34,926 bases of DNA from Gallionellales bacterium RIFCSPLOWO2_02_FULL_57_47 (GTDB lineage Bacteria > Pseudomonadota > Gammaproteobacteria > Burkholderiales > Gallionellaceae): NCBI GenBank assembly GCA_001801175.1, contig MGWZ01000046.1:27825-62750 (forward strand). Reading direction: 5' to 3'. The notes under the pieces are model-generated. The model worked only from the letters and a program-made list of their open reading frames with translations, had not been told where the DNA came from and made no database searches. The position numbers and the translations under genes were made by a program. Positions 7,748 to 17,536 of this stretch are shown in pieces (positions within the stretch are counted from its first letter, which is position 1; each line of letters begins with the position of its first letter).

Positions 7748-8628
7748 TTAGCCTTTCAGGACTTTCTGCATTACTCTGCCCATTTCAGCCGGATTGCGCG
7801 TGATGTGGATGCCGCATTCTTCCATCACCGCCAGCTTGTCATTCGCGCCGCCCTGGCCGCCGGAGATGATTGCACCGGCATGTCCCATGCGCTTGCCTTC
7901 GGGAGCAGTGACGCCTGCAATGAAACCCACCACCGGTTTTTTCATGTTGCCCTTGATCCAGCGCGCGCATTCTTCCTCGTCGCTGCCGCCGATCTCGCCG
8001 ACCATGATGACCGCGTCGGTATCCGGGTCGTCGTTGAACAGCTTCATTACATCGATATGCTTCGTCCCGTTGATCGGGTCGCCGCCGATGCCCACGCAGG
8101 AAGACTGGCCCATGCCCAGCGCCGAGAGTTGCCCGACCGCCTCGTAGGTCAGCGTGCCGGAGCGCGACACCACGCCGATGCGGCCTTTCTTGTGTATGTG
8201 TCCCGGCATGATGCCGATCTTGATCTCGTCCGGAGTAATCAGTCCCGGGCAATTCGGGCCGATCAGAATAGTGCGCTTGCCCTGCATCTTGTAGCGCGTT
8301 TTCAGCATGTCGTGCACCGGGATACCTTCGGTGATACAGATCACCAGGTCCAGATCGGCCTCGACCGCCTCATCTATCGCGGCAGCCGCATAGCCGGGCG
8401 GCACGTAAATCACCGACACCGTCGCGCCGGTCTGTTTCTTGGCATCCTGCACGCTGTTGTAGATCGGGATACCCTCGTAGCTTTGCCCCGCCTTGCCGGG
8501 TGTGACACCCGCGACGAAGCAGTTAGCGCCATTCGCGTAGGCTTTGCAGTGAGTGGTGTGAAACTGGCCGACCTTGCCGGTCATGCCCTGGGTCATTACT
8601 CTTGTGTTTTTGTTGATCAGGATAGACA

Positions 8629-8629
<1 letters not shown>
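7748..8629 (-). CDS. sucD: succinyl-CoA ligase, alpha subunit
   Basis: The alpha subunit of the TCA-cycle enzyme that converts succinyl-CoA, ADP (or GDP) and phosphate into succinate, CoA and the nucleoside triphosphate. The 293-residue protein has the N-terminal CoA-binding Rossmann domain ([12 protein letters not shown]), the GPNCPG motif, and the phosphorylated histidine His250 in [13 protein letters not shown]. Length matches the family. Its ATG overlaps the sucC stop by one base (TAATG), so it is translationally coupled to sucC. Confidence 0.97.
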
Positions 8630-9810
<1,181 letters not shown>

Positions 9811-9993
9811 GATTGATAATCGCCTTAACGAAGCGCTTGCCAGAATTAGCTCGCAGCCGGATATTTTACCGAATTATTTCACTGCGCGTATCAGATTGAA
9901 TGGATAAAATGCCCGGGAGGCAGCGGCTTCGAATGCATTTTTCGGCAGCGCATGCCGACAGGTTCCAATTAAACATTACATCCGGGAATAACT

Positions 9994-10545
9994 ATGGGCC
10001 AGAGTTACCAGGAAATATCGGAAAATCACAGACAATTCATTGAAAAACAAAAAATCTTCTTCGTAGGAACGGCGACATCCGACAGCCGGGTCAGCGTTTC
10101 TCCCAAGGGCATGGACACACTGCGGGTGCTGGGCAGCAACCGCGTGGTCTGGCTGAACTTGACCGGCAGCGGAAATGAAACCTCCGCCCACGTTCAACTT
10201 AATCCGAGAATGACCATCATGTTTTGCTCATTCGAAGGTGCGCCGCTTATACTCCGCCTGTATGGACTGGCCAGGGTGTTCCACCATAATGACGCCGAGT
10301 GGGAAGCACTGTCTTCATTGTTTGAGCCGATTCCCGGGGCGCGGCAAATTTTCGATATGGAAGTTGATCTGGTACAGACGTCATGCGGCTTCGGAGTTCC
10401 ATACTACTCGTACGCGGGAGAGCGGGATGCGCTCAACGACTGGGCGGTCAAGAAGGGTGACGACGGGCTGAAACAATATTGGGAAGACAAAAATCAGGCG
10501 AGCATCGACCAAATCCCGACGAACATCGTCGCGAAAAACCTCTGA
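9994..10545 (+). CDS. pyridoxamine 5'-phosphate oxidase-family flavin-binding protein
   Basis: This 183-residue protein has the split-barrel flavin-binding fold of the pyridoxamine 5'-phosphate oxidase family: FFVGTATSDSRVSVSPKGMDTLRVL at the start, VWLNLTGSGNETSAHVQLNPRMTIMF, and LRLYGLARV. It probably binds FMN. It is not PdxH (which is longer and has a C-terminal PLP site), so the substrate cannot be assigned. A GGGA sequence lies shortly before the ATG. It is divergent from sucC across a 183-base spacer and is followed 48 bases later by a CDF-type transporter gene. Confidence 0.85.
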   Translation: MGQSYQEISENHRQFIEKQKIFFVGTATSDSRVSVSPKGMDTLRVLGSNRVVWLNLTGSGNETSAHVQLNPRMTIMFCSFEGAPLILRLYGLARVFHHNDAEWEALSSLFEPIPGARQIFDMEVDLVQTSCGFGVPYYSYAGERDALNDWAVKKGDDGLKQYWEDKNQASIDQIPTNIVAKNL

Positions 10546-10593
10546 CTGATATCTACCGCCAGATTCAAGTTTTTAGCATTTTCAGGATAGGCC

Positions 10594-11214
10594 ATGGCTG
10601 ACTGTTGCAACGACAAAGCTTGCGAAATTGAGGTGCTTCGTAATCGCCAGAGCTCGACGCTCAAGATAGTGCTGGGTATCAATGCGGCCATGTTCGTGGT
10701 TGAGCTCACAGCGGGGCTGATCAGTAACTCTGTTTCGCTGTTGGCAGATTCGCTGGATATGCTTGGCGATGCTCTGGTATACGGCTTCAGCCTCTATGTT
10801 GTCGCGCGCGGCTCGAGAATGAAAGCCAAAGCAGCCTTGTTCAAGGGCGTCATCATGGCGGCCTTCGGATTTTTTGTTCTTGGGCAGGCGATTTACCGGA
10901 TCATATATCCGCAGATTCCGGTCTTTGAGGTCATCGGCTTAATTGGCTTGCTGGCGCTTGCCACGAATGGCGTATGTTTTTTTCTGCTCTGGCGGCACCG
11001 TGCCGATGACATCAATATGAGTTCGATCTGGCTGTGTTCCCGCAACGACATCATCGCAAATGTCTCGGTGTTGTTCGCCTCGGCGGGAGTATGGCTTGCC
11101 CGCTCAGGCTGGCCGGATATTGTGGTTGGCCTGGCGCTTGCCGCGCTCTTTCTGCGTTCAGCGCTATCCGTATTGCGTGACGCAATTGCAGAACTGGGTA
11201 AAACGCCGGCTTGA
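10594..11214 (+). CDS. short CDF-family cation efflux protein
   Basis: This 206-residue protein has about six membrane segments and the cation diffusion facilitator signature SVSLLADSLDMLGDAL (TM2 D-x3-D). In TM5 the usual H-x3-D metal pair is replaced by C-x3-D (CSRNDIIANV). It lacks the C-terminal cytoplasmic domain of typical CDF proteins, ending just after TM6. The N-terminus has a small cysteine cluster (DCCNDKAC) that may bind metal. I take it to be a metal exporter; the changed TM5 site may mean a softer metal than zinc, but that is inference. It may share a transcript with the flavin-binding protein 48 bases upstream. Confidence 0.85.
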   Translation: MADCCNDKACEIEVLRNRQSSTLKIVLGINAAMFVVELTAGLISNSVSLLADSLDMLGDALVYGFSLYVVARGSRMKAKAALFKGVIMAAFGFFVLGQAIYRIIYPQIPVFEVIGLIGLLALATNGVCFFLLWRHRADDINMSSIWLCSRNDIIANVSVLFASAGVWLARSGWPDIVVGLALAALFLRSALSVLRDAIAELGKTPA

Positions 11215-11243
11215 CCCGTTCGTGGCGAAGCAGCAATAACCAA

Positions 11244-11294
11244 GTAGGGTGCATTCCATGCACCAGTGCCACTGGTGCATGGAATGCACCCTAC
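11244..11294. repeat. 51-base near-perfect palindrome, family E
   Basis: GTAGGGTGCATTCCATGCAC begins a 25-base arm that pairs perfectly with the complementary arm around one central base. A second copy with a different 7-base loop lies at 24783-24837. It lies between the convergent CDF transporter and ppdK genes and could terminate either, but it has no T-run. Confidence 0.85.
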
Positions 11295-11362
11295 ATTGAT
11301 TTACCAGATTGCCAGAGGACCCGACCGTGTCGAGCCTTGGCAAAAGTCAAGCCGCAGGGCAG

Positions 11363-14158
11363 TTAGCTCGGTTCCTGGTATTTGTCTTCCAGCAACTTGG
11401 CTTGCGCCGCTGCCAGGCGTGCAATGGGCACGCGCGGGCCGGAACAGGAAACGTAGTTAAGCCCGATGTGGTGGCAGAAATGGATGGAGGCGGGATGCCC
11501 GCCATGTTCACCGCAGATACCCATTTTCAGTTCCGGGTTTGTCAAGCGGCCTTTTGCCACTGCCATCTTCATCAATTGCCCCACGCCTTTGATGTCCAGC
11601 ACCTCGAACGGGTTGTCTTCCAGAATGCCGGATTCGGTGTAGGAGGGCAGGAACTTGTTTTCCGCATCTTCGCGGCTGAACGAGAATGTCGCCTGGGTCA
11701 GGTCGTTGGTGCCGAAGGAGAAGAACTCGGCGGTTTCCGCCATGCGTCCGGCGCGCACGCAGGCGCGCACCACTTCCAGCATCGAGCCGAACTTGAACTG
11801 CACAGCGATGCCGTGGGTTGCCTTCACTTCCTGGTGTATGCGCTGGACATAACTGTGAATGCGCTTGAGTTCCTCTACTGTGGCCACCTGCGGCACCATG
11901 ATTTCCGGGTAAATTTCGATTCCCTGCTTGGCGCACAGCGCGGCGGCTTCGAGGATCGCCCGTATCTGCATCGAGTAGATTTCAGGATAAGTGATGCCCA
12001 GCCGCACGCCGCGATGGCCCAGCATCGGGTTGACTTCGGCGAGGGCGCGCACCTTCTTCAGGATCACTTCTTTCTTGCCGATCACATCTTCCTCCATGTG
12101 GGATTCCTTGAAGGAATCCAGGCCGCGCATCAGTTTCATCAGGCCGTCGGCATATTGCTGGTAAAGCTTGGGGTTGAGCATCTTGAGCGTATCCGGCAGC
12201 TCTTCCAGTCCATTGATGGTGTCGCGCAATTGGTGCAGGTGCGCGATCTCCAGCTCGAGTTGCGCGGCGGTGGGCAGGAACTCGTGCATCGGCGGGTCGA
12301 GCAGGCGCACCGTGACCGGCAGCCCTTTCATCGCCTTGAAGATGCCCTTGAAGTCGTCGCGCTGGATCGGCAGCAGGCGATCCAGCGCCGACTGGCGGGC
12401 TTCCTTAGTCTCGGCCAGGATCATTTCCTGAACGATAGGCAAGCGGTCGGTGCTGTTGAACATCCGCTCGGTGCGGCACAGGCCGATACCCATTGCGCCA
12501 AACTCGCGTGCGCGCATTGCATCATCGGGCGTATCGGCGTTTGCCATCACCTTCAGTTTTGCCACATCGTCCGCCCAGGCCAACAGGATTTCCATTTCCT
12601 CGGAAAATTCGGCCTCTACCGTCGGCACTTCGCCGGCGTAAACATGCCCGGTGCTGCCGTCAATGGTAATGATGTCGCCTTCCTGCAAGGTGGTGTCGCC
12701 GATCTGCGCATTGCGCAAAAGGTCGTTGATCACGATCTGGTCGCAGCCCGAAACACAGGGTTTGCCCATGCCGCGTGCCACCACGGCGGCGTGAGATGTT
12801 TTTCCGCCACGGCTGGTTAAAATGCCCTGCGCCTGGAAGAAGCCGTGGATATCTTCGGGCTTGGTTTCCTCGCGCACCAGAATGATTTTTTCTCCGGCGC
12901 GGCCGCGTATTTCGGCGGTGTCGGCGTCAAATACGATCTTGCCGGAGGCTGCTCCGGGCGAAGCCGGCAGTCCCTGCGCCAATGATTTGCCGTGGAAGTT
13001 TGGCGCCAATTGCGGAACCAGCAATTGCTCCAGGATCGCCGGCTCGATGCGCAGCAAGGCGCGTTCCTTGGAAATCAGCCCCTCGTTGAACATCTCCACC
13101 GAAGTGCGCACCATGCCGCGGGCGTTCATCTTGCCATTGCGCGTTTGCAGGCAATAAAGGATGCCCTTTTCGATCGTGAACTCGAAATCCTGCACCTCAT
13201 GGTAATGAGACTCCAGCCGGTTATGCAGTGTCTTCAGCTGGCGGTAAATCTCCGGCATTTCCTGTTCCATTTCGGCAATGGCCTTGGGTGTGCGTATCCC
13301 TGCCACCACGTCCTCGCCTTGGGCATTGACCAGGTATTCACCATAGATGATGTTCTCGCCGGTGCCGGGGTTGCGTGTGAAGCCCACGCCGGTGCCGGAA
13401 TCATTACCCATGTTGCCGAACACCATCGTGCAGACATTCACCGCCGTGCCGTTGGCCTGATCCTTGGTGATCTTGAACTGTTTGCGATAGTCCACCGCAC
13501 GCTTGCCCATCCATGAGCCGAAAACCGCGCCGATCGAAATTTCCAGCTGTTCGTAAGGATCCTGCGGATATGGTTTGCCGGTGTGGCGCTGAACGATGGT
13601 CAGGAATTCGCCCACCAGCTCCTTGAGGTGGTCGACGTTCAAATCCAGGTCCTGAGGCGCGCCATATTTGCGTTTGATCGCAGTCATGCACTCGTCGAAA
13701 TGTTCGTCGCTGATGTTGAGCGCGATCTTGCCGAACAGCTGGATGAACCGGCGATATGTGTCGTAGGCAAAGCGCTCGTTGCCGGTTTGCTTGATCAGTC
13801 CCTTGAGGGAAGTTTCGTTGAGGCCGAGGTTGAGAATGGTATCCATCATGCCCGGCATCGACATCGACGAGCCTGAACGCACCGAGACGAGCAAAGGATT
13901 TGTGCCGCTGCCGAAACCTTTGCCGGTTTTCTTTTCCAGCGCCACCATGTGAGCCTTGACTTCCGCCATCAAGCCATCCGGCAATTTGTTTTTTTCCAGA
14001 TAGGCATTGCACGCATCGGTGGTGATGGTAAAACCGGGTGGCACATTCAGGCCAATCTGGGTCATTTCGCACAGATTCGCGCCCTTGCCCCCGAGCAGCA
14101 TCTTGTTTTTTCCATCACCCTTCTCGAATTCGTACACGTATTGCTTGTTGTCAGTCAT
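11363..14158 (-). CDS. ppdK: pyruvate, phosphate dikinase
   Basis: This 931-residue enzyme interconverts pyruvate, ATP and phosphate with phosphoenolpyruvate, AMP and diphosphate; it can act in gluconeogenesis or glycolysis. Domains in order are the N-terminal ATP-grasp (YVYEFEKGDG, LLGGKGANLCEM), the swivelling phosphohistidine domain with His456 in GGKTSHAAVVARGMGKPCVSGC, and the C-terminal PEP/pyruvate barrel with SFGTNDLTQATFSFSRED and the catalytic Cys in GICGEHGGHP. I chose the ATG at 14158 (MTDNKQYVYEF), with GGAAAG upstream, over an ATG at 14194. No PPDK regulatory-protein gene is in the window. Confidence 0.97.
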   Translation of the reverse strand: MTDNKQYVYEFEKGDGKNKMLLGGKGANLCEMTQIGLNVPPGFTITTDACNAYLEKNKLPDGLMAEVKAHMVALEKKTGKGFGSGTNPLLVSVRSGSSMSMPGMMDTILNLGLNETSLKGLIKQTGNERFAYDTYRRFIQLFGKIALNISDEHFDECMTAIKRKYGAPQDLDLNVDHLKELVGEFLTIVQRHTGKPYPQDPYEQLEISIGAVFGSWMGKRAVDYRKQFKITKDQANGTAVNVCTMVFGNMGNDSGTGVGFTRNPGTGENIIYGEYLVNAQGEDVVAGIRTPKAIAEMEQEMPEIYRQLKTLHNRLESHYHEVQDFEFTIEKGILYCLQTRNGKMNARGMVRTSVEMFNEGLISKERALLRIEPAILEQLLVPQLAPNFHGKSLAQGLPASPGAASGKIVFDADTAEIRGRAGEKIILVREETKPEDIHGFFQAQGILTSRGGKTSHAAVVARGMGKPCVSGCDQIVINDLLRNAQIGDTTLQEGDIITIDGSTGHVYAGEVPTVEAEFSEEMEILLAWADDVAKLKVMANADTPDDAMRAREFGAMGIGLCRTERMFNSTDRLPIVQEMILAETKEARQSALDRLLPIQRDDFKGIFKAMKGLPVTVRLLDPPMHEFLPTAAQLELEIAHLHQLRDTINGLEELPDTLKMLNPKLYQQYADGLMKLMRGLDSFKESHMEEDVIGKKEVILKKVRALAEVNPMLGHRGVRLGITYPEIYSMQIRAILEAAALCAKQGIEIYPEIMVPQVATVEELKRIHSYVQRIHQEVKATHGIAVQFKFGSMLEVVRACVRAGRMAETAEFFSFGTNDLTQATFSFSREDAENKFLPSYTESGILEDNPFEVLDIKGVGQLMKMAVAKGRLTNPELKMGICGEHGGHPASIHFCHHIGLNYVSCSGPRVPIARLAAAQAKLLEDKYQEPS

Positions 14159-14416
14159 AGCGTCACTTTCCACATGGTTTGCACAAAAAAACAAAGAACG
14201 CCACCCGAACTAATTCCTTGTAGGGAAATACTAGCGCAGGGAACGCTCTCCAACTCGCTGCCCGAAAAATCTTATGTATTGCGGTCAATTCATCCGCAGT
14301 CACCACATCCGCGTCATTTTACGCGACCTATCAGTCCCGCTTCAAGCGCGATTTGCAGACCCCGGGTCTGGAACACGCCGGATGAATAACGCCGCCGGAT
14401 GAAAAACACGGATTAG
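14159..14416. other. divergent spacer between ppdK and the suf operon
   Basis: Apart from the suf promoter/operator at its right end I see no further feature in this spacer. It must hold the ppdK promoter on the minus strand, but I could not find a convincing -35/-10 pair. Confidence 0.4.
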
Positions 14417-14450
14417 TTGCGTTGTGAACTAACTAGGACTAAAATAGTCC
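14417..14450 (+). promoter_or_regulatory. suf operon promoter with IscR type 1-like operator
   Basis: TTGCGT (14417-14422) and TAAAAT (14440-14445) are spaced by 17 bases and could form a sigma-70 promoter. The -10 box lies inside a perfect inverted repeat GGACTAAAATAGTCC (14436-14450). Its core GACTAAAATAGTC fits the GACTRWWWYAGTC core of the type 1 site of Escherichia coli IscR. The next gene encodes an Rrf2/IscR-type regulator, so cluster-bound regulator probably represses its own operon here. Site identity is by motif match; binding is inferred. Confidence 0.75.
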
Positions 14451-14468
14451 CAGTTCCGAGAGGTGGGT

Positions 14469-14915
14469 ATGTTACGACTAAGCAAGTTCGCAGATTATGG
14501 ATGTCAGGTCATGGCTTACATGGCTCGCGACAAGGCGGTTCACAGCGCGACCGAAGTGGCGGCGAACCTGGGCATGGCTGCGGCCACGGTAAGCAAGATA
14601 CTCAAGATGCTTGCCCGCGAGAATTTGGTGGTTTCCCTGCTTGGCGCAAAGGGCGGTTACGTGCTTGCCCGCCATCCTCTGGAGATTTCGGTGGCTGAAA
14701 TCATCAATGCTATGGATGGCCCGATTTCGATCACCGAATGCAGCGGAACTACGAGTTGCGAGCGTGAATCGTTCTGCTCGACCCGAGGGAACTGGCAGGG
14801 AATCAATCACATAATCCAGGATGCGCTGGCAAAGGTGACGCTTGCCGAGATGATCGCACCCAAACCCCAGATCGTGAATATGCGCGCGATCCGTTCACGG
14901 GGTGTGCCCGCATAA
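14469..14915 (+). CDS. Rrf2/IscR-type Fe-S regulator of the SUF operon
   Basis: This 148-residue protein has a winged-helix DNA-binding domain of the Rrf2 family (LRLSKFADYGCQVMAYMAR, ATVSKILKMLAREN, LGAKGGYVLAR) and the three cysteines that hold a [2Fe-2S] cluster, Cys91-x5-Cys97-x5-Cys103, exactly as spaced in IscR. It is the first gene of the suf operon, the position of the SUF-system Rrf2 regulator. I chose the ATG at 14469 with AGAGG just upstream; a GTG at 14463 is in frame but lies within that site. It probably senses cluster supply and acts on the palindrome at 14436-14450. Confidence 0.92.
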   Translation: MLRLSKFADYGCQVMAYMARDKAVHSATEVAANLGMAAATVSKILKMLARENLVVSLLGAKGGYVLARHPLEISVAEIINAMDGPISITECSGTTSCERESFCSTRGNWQGINHIIQDALAKVTLAEMIAPKPQIVNMRAIRSRGVPA

Positions 14916-14951
14916 GCTATTGGAGTCCATTTTTTTTTAGGAGGTAGGGAC

Positions 14952-15275
14952 ATGGCAATTACAATGACCGAAGCAGCAGCAAAGCACATTCAGAAGCAGG
15001 TCGAAAAAAGCGGCAACGGGATCGGGCTGCGGCTGGGGGTAAAGAAGTCGGGATGCAGCGGCTTTGCCTACACTTTCGACATTGCGCAGTCAGTGCTGGA
15101 GACCGACAAGGTTTTCGAAAATTTTGGCGTAAAGGTGCTGGTTGACGAGCAGAACCTGCAATTTCTTGAGGGGACGCAGCTCGACTATGTGAAGGAAGGA
15201 TTTGCCCATGTGTTCAAGTTCAACAATCCCAATGTCAAGAACGAGTGCGGCTGCGGCGAAAGCTTTGCAATCTGA
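14952..15275 (+). CDS. sufA: A-type Fe-S carrier protein (HesB/IscA/SufA family)
   Basis: This 107-residue protein is a HesB-fold carrier that takes a [2Fe-2S] or [4Fe-4S] cluster from the scaffold to target enzymes. The three conserved cysteines are present: Cys35 in KKSGCSGFAY, and Cys99 and Cys101 in NECGCGESF. A perfect AGGAGG (14939-14944) lies seven bases before the ATG, after a run of nine Ts. Position between the regulator and sufB supports the SufA role; by sequence alone it could also be called IscA or ErpA-like. Confidence 0.92.
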   Translation: MAITMTEAAAKHIQKQVEKSGNGIGLRLGVKKSGCSGFAYTFDIAQSVLETDKVFENFGVKVLVDEQNLQFLEGTQLDYVKEGFAHVFKFNNPNVKNECGCGESFAI

Positions 15276-15317
15276 GTTGAAAGTTAAAGAACAGTCAGTT
15301 CTAGAACGGATCAATTA

Positions 15318-16754
15318 ATGAGTTCAGCAATACAAAACCTGGTCAACCAGCCATACAAGCATGGCTTTGTGACCGACATCGAAACCGAGGCCGTTCCGAA
15401 AGGTTTGAGCGAGGACGTGATACGCCTGATCTCGAAAAAGAAGAACGAGCCGGAGTGGCTGCTTGAATTCCGCCTGTCTGCTTACCGGCACTGGCTGACG
15501 ATGGAAGAGCCATCCTGGCCGAATGTGGTCTATCCCAAGATCGATTTTCAGGACATCATTTATTTTGCGCAGCCCAAGTCGAAGAAACAGCTCGCCAGCA
15601 TGGATGAAGTCGATCCGGAATTGAGGCGCACTTTTGAAAAGCTCGGCGTGCCGCTGCATGAACAAAAAATGATGACCGGCGTGGCAGTCGACGTAATTTT
15701 CGACAGCGTGTCGGTGACCACGACTTACAAAGCGAAGCTGGCCGAGATTGGAATTATTTTCTGTTCCTTTTCCGAAGCGGTGCACGAGCACCCTGAGCTG
15801 GTAAAGCAATATCTGGGCAGCGTGGTGCCGAGCGGCGACAATTTTTACGCTGCGCTCAATTCTGCGGTGTTCACGGACGGGTCGTTCTGCTACATCCCGA
15901 AAGGGACCAAGTGCCCGATGGATCTGTCCACTTATTTCCGGATCAATACCGAAGGTTCGGGACAATTCGAGCGCACGCTGATCATCGCGGAGGAGGGCGC
16001 CTCGGTGAGCTATCTGGAAGGCTGCACGGCCCCGCAATTCGACACCAACCAGTTGCATGCGGCCGTGGTCGAGCTGGTCGCGCTGGACAATGCCGACATC
16101 AAGTATTCGACCGTGCAGAACTGGTATGCCGGGGACGAAAACGGCAAGGGCGGAATTTTCAATTTCGTCACCAAGCGCGGCTTGTGCAAGGGTGTCAATT
16201 CGAAGATTTCCTGGACCCAGGTCGAGACCGGCTCTGCGATCACGTGGAAATACCCGAGCTGCGTGCTGCTGGGCGACAACTCGATAGGCGAATTTTATTC
16301 GGTGGCGCTGACCAACCATCTGCAACAGGCCGACACCGGATCGAAAATGATCCATATCGGCAAGAACACCCGCAGCAGGATCATCTCGAAAGGCATCTCC
16401 GCCGGACGCTCGAACAACAGCTATCGCGGCCTGGTCAAGATCGGCAGCCGCGCGGCGGGCGCCAGGAATTTTTCGCAGTGCGATTCGATGCTGATCGGGG
16501 ACAGTTGCGGGGCGAACACGTTTCCGACGATAGACGTGCAGAACGTCACCGCACAGGTCGAGCACGAGGCCTCCACGTCCAAGATCGGCGAAGACCAGAT
16601 GTTCTTTTTCGCGCAACGCGGCATCGGTTCGGAAGAGGCGGTTTCGATGATCATCAACGGCTTTTGCAAGGACGTATTCGTGCATCTGCCGATGGAATTT
16701 GCGGTCGAGGCAACCAAGTTGCTCGGGCTGAAACTTGAAGGGAGCGTAGGGTGA
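15318..16754 (+). CDS. sufB: Fe-S scaffold complex subunit SufB
   Basis: The 478-residue core scaffold subunit of the SufBCD complex, on which clusters are built from sulfide passed through SufB. The long N-terminal part ([20 protein letters not shown]) and the beta-helix with [27 protein letters not shown] and [22 protein letters not shown] are typical; the cysteine in FSQCDSM corresponds to the essential Cys405 of E. coli, by memory. The Shine-Dalgarno is weak (ACGGA). The stop overlaps the sufC GTG start by four bases. Confidence 0.97.
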   Translation: MSSAIQNLVNQPYKHGFVTDIETEAVPKGLSEDVIRLISKKKNEPEWLLEFRLSAYRHWLTMEEPSWPNVVYPKIDFQDIIYFAQPKSKKQLASMDEVDPELRRTFEKLGVPLHEQKMMTGVAVDVIFDSVSVTTTYKAKLAEIGIIFCSFSEAVHEHPELVKQYLGSVVPSGDNFYAALNSAVFTDGSFCYIPKGTKCPMDLSTYFRINTEGSGQFERTLIIAEEGASVSYLEGCTAPQFDTNQLHAAVVELVALDNADIKYSTVQNWYAGDENGKGGIFNFVTKRGLCKGVNSKISWTQVETGSAITWKYPSCVLLGDNSIGEFYSVALTNHLQQADTGSKMIHIGKNTRSRIISKGISAGRSNNSYRGLVKIGSRAAGARNFSQCDSMLIGDSCGANTFPTIDVQNVTAQVEHEASTSKIGEDQMFFFAQRGIGSEEAVSMIINGFCKDVFVHLPMEFAVEATKLLGLKLEGSVG

Positions 16755-17536
16755 TTAACAAGGGTAGCAAGGTATTGCTGGAAGTAAAAAACCTCAAGGC
16801 GGAAGTCGTGGTTGATGGAGTCGGGGGGGTGGAAATCCTGAAGGGTGTCAACCTCACCGTGCGTGCTGGCGAAGTGCATGCCATCATGGGCGTCAACGGC
16901 TCGGGCAAGAGCACGTTCTCCAAGGTGCTGGCGGGGCATCCCGATTACACGGTAACGGGCGGGACAGCGACCCTCGAAGGCAAGGAGCTTTTTTCCCTTG
17001 CCGCGGAAGAGCGGGCGAGGGCCGGACTATTCCTGGCCTTCCAGTATCCGGTCGAGATTCCCGGCGTATCGAACAGCGCGTTGCTGCGCCTTGCCTACAA
17101 CACGCTCCAGAACGAACGCGGGCTCGAGGAACTTGACCCGCTGGAATTCGAGGACCTGGTGCAGGAGAAGATCAAGGTTGTCGAAATGGACCCCAGTTTT
17201 CTCGATCGCAGCGTGAACGAGGGTTTTTCCGGCGGCGAGAAGAAGCGCAACGAAATCCTGCAAATGGCTATCCTCGAGCCCAAGCTGGCGATCCTGGACG
17301 AAACCGATTCGGGCCTCGACATCGATGCCTTGAGGATCGTGGCAAACGGTGTGAACAGCCTGCTCACGCCCGATAATGCCGTGGTGATGGTGACGCATTA
17401 CCAGCGCCTGTTGAATTACATCGTGCCGGACTATGTGCACGTGATGGACGGCGGGCGCATCGTCAGAACCGGCGGCAAGGAGCTCGCGCTGGAACTGGAA
17501 GCGCGCGGCTACGACTGGGTAAGGGCGGCGGCGTGA
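16751..17536 (+). CDS. sufC: Fe-S assembly ATPase SufC
   Basis: The 261-residue ABC-type ATPase of the SufBCD scaffold. Walker A is GVNGSGKST, the signature is [11 protein letters not shown], Walker B is [14 protein letters not shown], and the switch histidine lies in VMVTHYQR. The SufC-specific [10 protein letters not shown] and [10 protein letters not shown] forms rule out a transport ATPase. The start is a GTG that overlaps the sufB stop (GTGA); the protein then begins [18 protein letters not shown] hydrolysis drives the shape change that exposes the SufB-SufD interface. Confidence 0.96.
   Translation: MINKGSKVLLEVKNLKAEVVVDGVGGVEILKGVNLTVRAGEVHAIMGVNGSGKSTFSKVLAGHPDYTVTGGTATLEGKELFSLAAEERARAGLFLAFQYPVEIPGVSNSALLRLAYNTLQNERGLEELDPLEFEDLVQEKIKVVEMDPSFLDRSVNEGFSGGEKKRNEILQMAILEPKLAILDETDSGLDIDALRIVANGVNSLLTPDNAVVMVTHYQRLLNYIVPDYVHVMDGGRIVRTGGKELALELEARGYDWVRAAA

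Noticed and set aside
11309..12820. Plus-strand frame of 503 codons opposite ppdK
   Set aside because: Antisense shadow of a well-conserved enzyme gene; the composition is rich in His, Gln, Arg and Val as expected for such shadows.
15324..16685. Minus-strand frame of 453 codons opposite sufB
   Set aside because: Shadow of sufB with no motif and no start signal.
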